The notes beneath the pieces are model-generated. The model was not told the DNA's origin and did not search any database. It saw nothing but the letters and a program-made list of their open reading frames with translations. This document shows positions 8,302 through 15,106 of a stretch of 34,500 nt of DNA, piece by piece. The translations under genes were made by a program, and so were the position numbers. The stretch lies in contig PWEJ01000095.1 of NCBI GenBank assembly GCA_003553485.1, positions 1-34,500 on the forward strand, read 5' to 3'. The stretch is from Halanaerobiaceae bacterium. Its GTDB lineage: Bacteria; Bacillota; Halanaerobiia; Halanaerobiales; Halarsenatibacteraceae. Positions within the stretch are counted from its first letter, which is position 1. Each line of letters opens with the position of its first letter.

Positions 8302-8331
8302 AGCTGCCCCCCAAAAAGGGGCAGCTTTTTT
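8302..8331 (+). terminator. Rho-independent terminator after the TetR gene
   Basis: A 9-bp stem AGCTGCCCC / GGGGCAGCT (8302-8310 and 8318-8326) with a 7-base loop, followed on the plus strand by a run of T ending at 8331. It begins 22 bases past the TetR stop and ends just before the convergent BCCT gene's stop at 8334. On the minus strand no U-run follows. Confidence 0.9.
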
Positions 8332-8333
8332 AT

Positions 8334-9869
8334 TTATTTGCCTACCGCACTTTCCAAAACCTCTTTATCGATATCTGGAAGTTTCTCCTCATCAGCTTCT
8401 ACTTCTGCCCTTAGAGTTTTCACCATGGATCCCATTGCCAGTAACATAACTATGGCAAAGGGGAAGGCAGCTACAATTGAACCTGTCTGCAGCATCTCCA
8501 AGCCCCCTGACAGCATCAGAGCAATTGCCAGGCCAGTTTGAATAAATCCCCAGGTTATCTTGCGTTTAGTAGAAGGATTTATATTTCCTCTATCAGACAT
8601 CATCCCCAGCACAAAAGTAGCTGAATCGGCTGAGGTGATAAAGAAGGTCGTTAACAGGATTACAGCGATTATGGAAATCAACTGCCCAATGGGATACTCC
8701 TGCATTACCACAAAAAAGGCTGTCTCTGTTACTGCAATAGCCTCTTCTGCAACACCTTCGCCTAAGTTTATACCCATGGTACCCATAATGGAAAACCAGA
8801 CAAAGGAGGCTAGGGTGGGAGCAAATAAAACTCCCCCTACAAATTCTCTAATAGTTCTGCCCCGAGAGATTCTGGCAATAAAAGTCGCCACAAAGGGAGC
8901 CCAGGCAATCCACCAGGCCCAGTAGAAAAGTGTCCAGGCCCCATACCAGGGGTCATCCCCTATTCTAAAACTATTACTTACCAGTGAACTCATATATCCT
9001 CCAAAGGCATTGGTGAAGTTATTGATTATCATCACAGTGGGGCCAACAATCAGACATAAGACCATGATTATGGTAGCTAAAGATATATTAGCATTTGAAA
9101 GGTATTTAATTCCTTTATCAACCCCGGTTATGGCTGAAATCATAAATAAAACAGTTATAATGCCGATAATTATTAGTCGCACTGTGTCGGTCTCCGGAGT
9201 TCCAAAAAGAAAGTTAAAACCGCTGGTAAGTTGCATGGTAGCTAAACCTAAGGAGGTTGCTACTCCAGCCACTGTGGCAAAAATAGCCAGTATATCGATA
9301 GCCTTGCCAATAGGACCCCTGGCTCTCTCTTCACCTAATAGTGGAATGAAAATACTGCTTATCTGACCGGGTTTATCATGGCGAAACTGCATGTAGGCTA
9401 AAGCTAAAGCCAGTACCGCATAATTGGCCCAGGGATGAAGCCCCCAGTGAAAGAATGAAGTTTCTAAGGCAAAACCTGCTGCCGCTTCTGTACCACCTTC
9501 CATGGCCAGAGGAGCAACATAGTGGTTTAAAGGTTCGGCTACTCCCCAGAAAACAAGCCCCACTCCCATACCGGCGCTAAAGAGCATAGCAAACCAGGAT
9601 AAAGTGCTAAACTCCGGCTCTTCCTCTGGTTTTCCCAGTTTAATTTTACCATGTTTGCCAAAAGCAGCCCAGAGACAAAATACAATAAATAGGGTCATGG
9701 TAATTAAGTAAAACCAGCCAAAGTTAGTCGTCAAAAAATCGAAGAGTCCATTGGCCACTGTGCTGAAAGAGTCAGGCATAGCTATTCCCCAGACCACAAT
9801 AGCAAAGACAATAATCAGGGAGATTATAAAGACTTCCTGACCTCTTTTATGTTTTGTTTTTTTCTTCAT
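8334..9869 (-). CDS. BCCT family betaine/carnitine/choline transporter
   Basis: A 511-residue membrane protein with twelve predicted helices, typical of the BCCT family. The glycine-rich sodium-site segment SAGMGVGLVFWGVAEPLNHY (about 94-113) is intact, as is the tryptophan-rich betaine-binding helix (FYWAWWIAWAPFVATFIAR), followed by the conserved basic loop ISRGRTIREF. The HWGLHPWANYAV motif also fits. Such carriers import glycine betaine, usually with Na+, as osmoprotectant or growth substrate. It lies directly downstream of grdH, so it most likely supplies betaine to the reductase. The ATG has an AGGAGGGG site. A long hairpin at 9968-10007 lies between it and grdH. The helical tail is short and acidic. 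Confidence 0.93.
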   Translation of the reverse strand: MKKKTKHKRGQEVFIISLIIVFAIVVWGIAMPDSFSTVANGLFDFLTTNFGWFYLITMTLFIVFCLWAAFGKHGKIKLGKPEEEPEFSTLSWFAMLFSAGMGVGLVFWGVAEPLNHYVAPLAMEGGTEAAAGFALETSFFHWGLHPWANYAVLALALAYMQFRHDKPGQISSIFIPLLGEERARGPIGKAIDILAIFATVAGVATSLGLATMQLTSGFNFLFGTPETDTVRLIIIGIITVLFMISAITGVDKGIKYLSNANISLATIIMVLCLIVGPTVMIINNFTNAFGGYMSSLVSNSFRIGDDPWYGAWTLFYWAWWIAWAPFVATFIARISRGRTIREFVGGVLFAPTLASFVWFSIMGTMGINLGEGVAEEAIAVTETAFFVVMQEYPIGQLISIIAVILLTTFFITSADSATFVLGMMSDRGNINPSTKRKITWGFIQTGLAIALMLSGGLEMLQTGSIVAAFPFAIVMLLAMGSMVKTLRAEVEADEEKLPDIDKEVLESAVGK

Positions 9870-9967
9870 TAATTCTTCCCCTCCTGCATAGCAAGAAAAA
9901 ATTATTAGTTAATTGATTAGCAATTTTTTACAAAGAATATCTGTTATTTCTCTTTATTGACAGAGAG

Positions 9968-10007
9968 AAGTGATCTGCCTTATCTCTAAGGATAAAGCAG
10001 ATCACTT
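9968..10007 (-). other. Long hairpin between grdH and the BCCT gene
   Basis: An 11-bp perfect stem (AAGTGATCTGC with GCAGATCACTT) continues, after one mismatch, into a further 5-bp stem (TTATC/GATAA) with a 6-base loop. It starts 6 bases past the grdH stop. On the minus strand it is followed by a CU-rich tract rather than a clean U-run, so it may be a partial terminator or 3'-end stabiliser that lowers BCCT transcription relative to grdH. Confidence 0.6.
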
Positions 10008-10013
10008 TTTATT

Positions 10014-11333
10014 TTAACCGACTTTAAATACAGTTTGATCTTCAATATCAGTCTCTAAAGCATCTAAAGCAGCTCCAACTCTTGTATAACGGACTTTCCA
10101 TTGTTCATCTTCAGGAGTCTTTGGATCTCCCAGAGGATAAGGAATAGAAATCGTTGGAACTATTCTATTTGCTCCTGTAGTTTTGGCTACCGGTACCAGA
10201 TTTGCCATTTGCACAATAGTAATGCCAGCTCTCTCAATTTCTTTAGCCATCGTTGCACCGCAACGAGTACAGGTTCCTCAGGTAGAGGTCAATATGACGG
10301 CTTGCACACCAGCATCTTTAAGATCTTCAGCTATTTCCTGACCCATTCTAGCTGCTTCACCTACAGTAGTACCGGTTCCCACCGTTACATAAAATTCATC
10401 ATGTAGCTTTCCAATGCGTCCCTCTTCTTCAAATTTTCTCAGGGCATCTACTGGTACAACCCTATTAGGGTCTTCATCAGCAGCAGCTGGATCAAAACCA
10501 GCATGTATAGTTTTAAAACCTTCACTGGCTCTATTTTCCAGCCTATCCATACCAGCTATATTATATTTGCCCCACCGGGTAGCTGAAGCAGACTGAATTC
10601 TATCAGGATTACCTACAGGCACAATGCCACCAGAAGAAACTAGAGCTACTTTCACCTGGCTTAAATCTTCTATTGCCGGAGCAATATCTACTCTATCTAC
10701 TTCTGGTATAGGAAGTTCACTGGTATACTCTTCCCCCTTCATCTTTTTCAACAGCATATCCAAAGCTCTTTCGGCAGCTGTCTTTTCATCAGGGCGGAAG
10801 TACTGATGGCGTATTCCTCTTTTATAAAAGCCATATTCATCAGCCGGGAAGGGCCCTTCTGATGTCAATATTTCATTACCAAACTCAGCCATTTTTTTGG
10901 CATCTTCTCTCATTTTAGCCCCGCTTCTTCCACCGGGGAAGATATAGATATCTTTCTTGAACATCTCCCCTCCAGGGTTTTCTTCGTTCATGGAGGAGAT
11001 TACAGGCACTGCAAACTCTTCTTTGACAGCCTTACCTATTGCACCACAGGCATTGCCATATCTCCCGGCCTGAAAAGCAGGACCGGCAAAGAAAATATCA
11101 AAATCGATATCTTCCAGCATTTCTAAAATTCTAGCAGTAGCTTCCTCTTGATTGGAAGACATGAAATTATCTCCACATATTACTGTATGAGTTATATCTC
11201 CAGCAAATTCAGCTGCTAATGCCTGAGCAGCTCCTACAGCACCTTCTTTGATTTCCGGGGGATGGTCAGCAGCTTCTTCTCCCCCAACCTGTCCGAAAAA
11301 TTGATTTATATAGACAATTGCTTTTTTATCCAC
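10014..11333 (-). CDS. grdH: Betaine reductase component B selenoprotein GrdH (UGA read as Sec)
   Basis: A 439-residue selenoprotein encoded across an in-frame TGA at 10278-10280 (Sec352). The frame is open on both sides and the joined protein matches the GrdB/GrdF/GrdH family in length and Sec position. The motif at the UGA is ILTSTU-GTCTRCGATM, typical of component B. The N terminus YINQFFGQVGGEEAADHPPE is also diagnostic. GrdH pairs with the pyruvoyl subunit encoded just upstream and attacks the substrate adduct to hand a carboxymethyl group to GrdA. I choose GTG at 11333 (AGGAGG, 8 bases spacing); a GTG at 11342 overlaps that site. Betaine specificity, rather than glycine or sarcosine, is inferred from the BCCT neighbour. 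Confidence 0.9.
10250..10266 (-). promoter_or_regulatory. SECIS-like hairpin after the grdH UGA
   Basis: On the minus strand, 11 bases after the UGA codon, TCGTTGC and GCAACGA form a perfect 7-bp stem closed by the loop GGU. Bacterial SECIS elements are small hairpins at about this distance with a G-U in the loop that binds SelB. It lies within the coding sequence of grdH. Confidence 0.75.
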
Positions 11334-11355
11334 AATCTTCACCTCCTCAGGTTTA

Positions 11356-12681
11356 TTAAAATTCCTTCATAGTTTTTGTCGACCAGCCAGTTACTCCATC
11401 ACCACAGAACATAGCATTGTTCTCCATAATAATAGAGCCGTCTTCCCTAACTGAGGGGCCTAATTCTTCATCATCTTCCCAGCCTCCAGAAAGTCCATCT
11501 CGAGCCAGGGCTTCTAATTCACCAATAACGGTTTCCATTGGTGGAAGCTCTATTAGTTCTGATACATTTCCTGTAGAAACCAGAGCATCTGCCTTGGGAT
11601 CCATAGCTACCAGCGGTTGAGAAGTACCATCGCGACCTGTTGCTTCGTTACTAACTCCCACTGTATCAATACCAGCTTCCTCCAGAGCTACTAAACAGGC
11701 TGTATAATCAGCATCGGGATTTCCATAACCTTCTTCAGCAACAATTGCTCCTTCTGCTCCTAAAGTTGAAGCAATCTGAGCTACAAATTGAGCACTGCGT
11801 TCTTTTTCTTCCAGAGATACATTGAGGTTTGACATTATTACCCCGAGAAAATTAAGGGTCTCTCCATGTTCTTCGTACAGCTTTCTAATTAAGGGAAAGT
11901 TTTGGAAGTCATAGGTTGACCACTTTGAAGAGCAGGGCATGAAGCTACCAGAAATCATCGCTCCATCTAATACCTCATTGGGATGCATTAGAGTAGGGAG
12001 CATATGATTGGTGTCCCAGCCATAACTCAAATCATTATAACCATCTTCCTCCATCTGAGACTGCGGTTGTAGTACCAACACTACCCCGGGAAGATCTTCT
12101 AATTCACAAATTCTATCTGCAATAGGAGGTAATTCTAATTCCTGAACTTCTTCTGGCTCGAGGTCCTTTACTGCTCGACCTAGATATTCAGATAGCCTCA
12201 TACCAGCCCAGCGCAAAGCTCTATTCTTTTTCTGCTGTTCCCGTTTTTCAAATTCTTCATCGGTGTCAGCTACCAAAACTACATTTTTTAACCTGGAAAA
12301 ATAAGTGTACTTTGCACCTTCTCCTGCCATATCTATAAGACCGTCCTGAAAACCACCCCAGTGCTTACCGACAACTAAAACACTCATATCCTTTAAAGCC
12401 TTAGTCTGACCCTCTCCGGCCTGCATTAATTCTCCCGTTACTCCGGGAAAAACAGGGCCTCCACCTTCACGGTAACGAGGCTCTATTGCTTCTTTTACAG
12501 GAACTAGCCGAACTTCATCCCCAGGCTCAACTATCTTCAGGTCGGCGTCAATAATATGATCATCTTCATAAACAACACTTAGTGCTTCTTCTTTATTTAT
12601 AGTTAATGTGCCGTCCTGGTAAGCAGTCTGCTCACCGAATTCAATTTCCTTAACTGGAAAATTTCCAAGTTCTAATTTCAT
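11356..12681 (-). CDS. grdI: Betaine reductase component B proprotein GrdI (pyruvoyl alpha/beta subunits)
   Basis: A 441-residue protein of the GrdE/GrdG/GrdI family. These proproteins are cleaved before a cysteine that becomes a pyruvoyl group, giving two chains that bind the amine substrate. The best candidate is Cys250 in SGSFMPCSSKW: it leaves 191 residues after it, very close to the known cleavage point in the 428-residue GrdE. Conserved downstream segments include EEGYGNPDADY, GRDGTSQPLV and ALARDGLSGGW. The start is the ATG at 12681 behind AAGGGGTGG; an upstream in-frame TTG at 12729 has no such site. It lies between grdA and grdH. The assignment to GrdI rather than GrdE or GrdG rests on the neighbouring BCCT transporter. 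Confidence 0.85.
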   Translation of the reverse strand: MKLELGNFPVKEIEFGEQTAYQDGTLTINKEEALSVVYEDDHIIDADLKIVEPGDEVRLVPVKEAIEPRYREGGGPVFPGVTGELMQAGEGQTKALKDMSVLVVGKHWGGFQDGLIDMAGEGAKYTYFSRLKNVVLVADTDEEFEKREQQKKNRALRWAGMRLSEYLGRAVKDLEPEEVQELELPPIADRICELEDLPGVVLVLQPQSQMEEDGYNDLSYGWDTNHMLPTLMHPNEVLDGAMISGSFMPCSSKWSTYDFQNFPLIRKLYEEHGETLNFLGVIMSNLNVSLEEKERSAQFVAQIASTLGAEGAIVAEEGYGNPDADYTACLVALEEAGIDTVGVSNEATGRDGTSQPLVAMDPKADALVSTGNVSELIELPPMETVIGELEALARDGLSGGWEDDEELGPSVREDGSIIMENNAMFCGDGVTGWSTKTMKEF

Positions 12682-12776
12682 TTTTCCCACCCCTTTCTGG
12701 CATTTTTGTGATAATATTTTCACTTGCAAGACATTTATCTGCCAGCTTTGTTATATTATGCACATATCCTTTCTTT

Positions 12777-12801
12777 AAAAAGGGGGGAACTCCCCCCTTT
12801 T
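12777..12801 (-). terminator. Terminator-like hairpin between grdA and grdI
   Basis: A 10-bp stem (AAAAGGGGGG / CCCCCCTTTT, 12778-12787 and 12792-12801) with a 4-base loop; on the minus strand the stem ends in UUUU and one more U follows. It begins 20 bases past the grdA stop. It probably stops part of the transcripts so that the small shuttle protein GrdA is made in excess over GrdI and GrdH. Confidence 0.8.
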
Positions 12802-12820
12802 GCCTCTTTCTAAAGATAAA

Positions 12821-13291
12821 TTACAGTTTATACTTACTATATTTTTCTCGATAAGTTTTTACTTCTTCTATAATATCATCAACATCAAGTACCATTTCCA
12901 TCATACTTATCTGCTCTTCATAAACATCTTCGTCAATTGCTTCTTTGATTTCTGATTCTAAAACATGATAACAGGCGAGTCCTAACTGGACTCCTGCCAG
13001 TGGACCTGCAAAGGTTGGGTCACCATTTGTGACGGTTTCAACGGCAAGCCCTGAAGCCTCTGCTTCAGCACCTCCCAGAACTACCAGCATGTTCTCTGGC
13101 CCGTGTTCTTCAGCCAGATCTTTTACACGCTGCTGGTTCTCCAGGTCCATGGCACCAGCACTGGTTCAGACGAAACACTCAGTGGTGGTAAAGACTATTT
13201 CTGCTTCAGTAGTTTTTAAAGCCTCTTCTATAGCTGGTCCAGGAATTCCATCCCTATCACCTAGAATAGCTACTTTTTTGCCCTCAAGCAT
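12821..13291 (-). CDS. grdA: Glycine/sarcosine/betaine reductase selenoprotein A GrdA (UGA read as Sec)
   Basis: A 156-residue selenoprotein with an in-frame TGA at 13166-13168 (Sec42). The redox motif is Cys39-Phe-Val-Sec42 in [16 protein letters not shown], which is the signature of GrdA. The selenol is carboxymethylated by component B, and the selenoether is then cleaved by component C; TrxA and TrxB restore the reduced form. The N terminus [20 protein letters not shown] is typical. The ATG at 13291 has a strong GGAGGGAGGGGG site. It is the first gene of the locus, directly behind a strong promoter. Reading the TGA as a stop leaves only the 109-residue tail as an apparent gene starting at an internal Met. 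Confidence 0.96.
13132..13159 (-). promoter_or_regulatory. SECIS-like hairpin after the grdA UGA
   Basis: On the minus strand, 6 bases after the UGA, GCTGGT (13154-13159) pairs with ACCAGC (13132-13137) around a 16-base apical region that can pair further. This is where a bacterial SECIS should be, within the coding sequence. The structure is less perfect than the one in grdH. Confidence 0.55.
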
Positions 13292-13402
13292 CTTTCCCCC
13301 TCCCTCCAATTTATTATTTACACTTGCTCTTTTTCTTCAATATTGATAGTAACAATTAAACAGATTCATTGCAAGATATTTCGTGATTTCTTTATCAATT
13401 AA

Positions 13403-13431
13403 AGCTTAACATAATCATGATTATTTGTCAA
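13403..13431 (-). promoter_or_regulatory. Strong sigma-A promoter of grdA
   Basis: On the minus strand a consensus TTGACA (13426-13431) is followed after exactly 17 bases by TAAGCT (13403-13408), with an extended -10 TG one base upstream. The expected start lies near 13396, giving a leader of roughly 105 bases before the grdA ATG. A palindrome fills most of the spacer. Confidence 0.8.
13411..13424. promoter_or_regulatory. Palindromic operator candidate inside the grdA promoter
   Basis: ATAATCATGATTAT is a perfect 14-bp palindrome located wholly between the -35 and -10 of the grdA promoter. A protein bound here would block RNA polymerase (or, for a MerR-type factor, realign the promoter). I do not see the same palindrome at the trxB or BCCT upstream regions. 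Confidence 0.6.
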
Positions 13432-13486
13432 TCATTATTGCCTAATTTTATTGTGATTTTTTATTAAATTTTCTTATAGTTTTTAT

Positions 13487-15061
13487 CTAAAATACTAATG
13501 TAAGCAGCTTTGTTAATATGCCAACTATCCCGGCGCTTATTAAAGTATAGATCAAGCATCTTTTGAGCAAGATTCCTTCTAACCCTTCTTCACCAGCTGT
13601 AGCAGTGCCTAAAACAATTTTAGCCGGAGCAACAGCTGAACCCAGGGCCCCTCCTACTGTCTGGGCAGCGGCTAAGGGCAGAGGTGAAACTTCTAACAAC
13701 AGGGCTATTTCTGTCTGCAAGGCAGCAAATAATACGTTTGAGCTGGTATTACTGCCAGTTAAAAAAGCTCCTAACACTCCAATAAAGGGAGAAAAAATCG
13801 GGAAAACCTCACCGGTGGCGGCAGCAATCCCCTGAGCAAAGGTATAGATCATTCCGGAGTAGTTCATAACTCCGGAAAGCAGCAGCAGTAAAAAAATACT
13901 AAAAGCTGACTTACTTAATTGTTGCCAGCTGGCCTTTCCTATCTCCCACCATTTATCCAGTGATAATTCATTTTTACTCTGTAAAAACAAACCTCCCAGC
14001 AAAGCAGCCAGCAGGAGAAAGACAAAGGGGTGACCGACTAAACTAATAGCTGCATAATCTTCTACTGGGCTGACCTGATAACCTCTGGCCGTAACAAAGC
14101 CAGCAAAATCAAAGGCCAGTACATATTCGGAAAAAAATTCCTGGAGAAAGGGGATTTGAAAAATTGGCACCAGAACCAAAAGCAGCAGGTATGGCGATAG
14201 AGCAGTAAGTAGTTTAGAAGTTTTTAAGGAGGATTGGGAAGATTTTTTGCTATCGATGGAATTGGAATTTTTAACTGGAAAAATTTTATTCTTCATAAAA
14301 ATGAAGTATAAAACACTGCCTGCCAGGCCAGCAGCAAAGGTGGCCAGGTGCGGCAAACCAATCCCGGCAAATAAGGCCTGGATAGAGGAAAGGCAGAGAC
14401 CTAAGAGAAAGACAGGACCGGCAGCCTTTTTAACCAGCTGAAAACCTCCATTGAGCCAGGCTACTGCTAATCCGGTGCTCCAGATGGCTGGGAGAAAGAG
14501 CAGAACAGCTGTTAGGCCCAGCTCTCTAAGAGGTAGTTCGGTAACTAGATTAAGGGCATAAAAGGAAGACCCCATTGAACCAAAGCTTATTGACCAGGAA
14601 TGACCGAGCAAAACTGAGGCCAGGGCTAATAAAGGATCGTATCCCAGGCCCACCAGCAGTGAACCTACCACGGCAACTGGAACTCCAAAACCAGAAACAC
14701 CTTGAATAAAAGAAGAAACTAACCAGCTTAAAAGTAGCAATAGCCAAAAATTTGGTTGCTGTCCCTCAACGAGAAAAAAATCCTGCAATACTTTAAAACC
14801 ACCAGATTTTTCCACAACATTATATAGAAATATGGCTCCTCCGACTATTAAAATAATAAAAAGACTCATGCTAGCCCCTCGCAACAATGCATTAATCAAT
14901 TGCTGCAGGGATAGACCAAAGAGGGATAAGGATACTAAAACCGCTGGAATTAAAGCTAAAATTGCAGCCCGACGAGAATTAATTTTTAGGGCAGTTAGCA
15001 AAAAGAACAAAATTAAAAGCGGAAATATAGCTACTAATGATAAGAAATAATTTGCTTCCAC
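13487..15061 (-). CDS. L-lactate permease (LctP family)
   Basis: A 524-residue membrane protein matching the LctP/LldP lactate permease family in length and motifs. Family-like segments include SWLVSSFIQGVSGFGVPVAVVGS (given here as SWLVSSFIQGVSGFG then VPVAVVGS), the GHSWSISFGSMGSSFYAL region, and the C-terminal GAFLTGSNTSSNVLF and AAAQTVGGALGSAVAPAKI. These carriers import lactate or glycolate with protons. The start is a GTG at 15061 with an AAGGGG site 9 bases upstream. It lies 45 bases downstream of the HD-GYP gene on the same strand. The grdA promoter lies just past its stop, with no clear terminator between. Confidence 0.9.
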   Translation of the reverse strand: MEANYFLSLVAIFPLLILFFLLTALKINSRRAAILALIPAVLVSLSLFGLSLQQLINALLRGASMSLFIILIVGGAIFLYNVVEKSGGFKVLQDFFLVEGQQPNFWLLLLLSWLVSSFIQGVSGFGVPVAVVGSLLVGLGYDPLLALASVLLGHSWSISFGSMGSSFYALNLVTELPLRELGLTAVLLFLPAIWSTGLAVAWLNGGFQLVKKAAGPVFLLGLCLSSIQALFAGIGLPHLATFAAGLAGSVLYFIFMKNKIFPVKNSNSIDSKKSSQSSLKTSKLLTALSPYLLLLVLVPIFQIPFLQEFFSEYVLAFDFAGFVTARGYQVSPVEDYAAISLVGHPFVFLLLAALLGGLFLQSKNELSLDKWWEIGKASWQQLSKSAFSIFLLLLLSGVMNYSGMIYTFAQGIAAATGEVFPIFSPFIGVLGAFLTGSNTSSNVLFAALQTEIALLLEVSPLPLAAAQTVGGALGSAVAPAKIVLGTATAGEEGLEGILLKRCLIYTLISAGIVGILTKLLTLVF

Positions 15062-15106
15062 AATTAGAACCCCTTGTTATAAATCCCCTGACGTATTTTA
15101 ACTCTG

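Noticed and set aside
10014-10250. A separate 78-residue gene beginning at ATG 10250
   Set aside because: It is the C-terminal part of grdH after the Sec UGA. The motif GTCTRCGATM runs unbroken through this ATG.
12682-12729. Longer grdI start at TTG 12729
   Set aside because: There is no ribosome site, and the extra residues do not resemble the family. ATG 12681 has an AAGGGGTGG site.
12821-13291. grdA and grdH as nonsense-mutated pseudogenes
   Set aside because: Both UGA codons sit exactly at the known Sec positions of their families, the flanking frames are intact and hairpins follow them.
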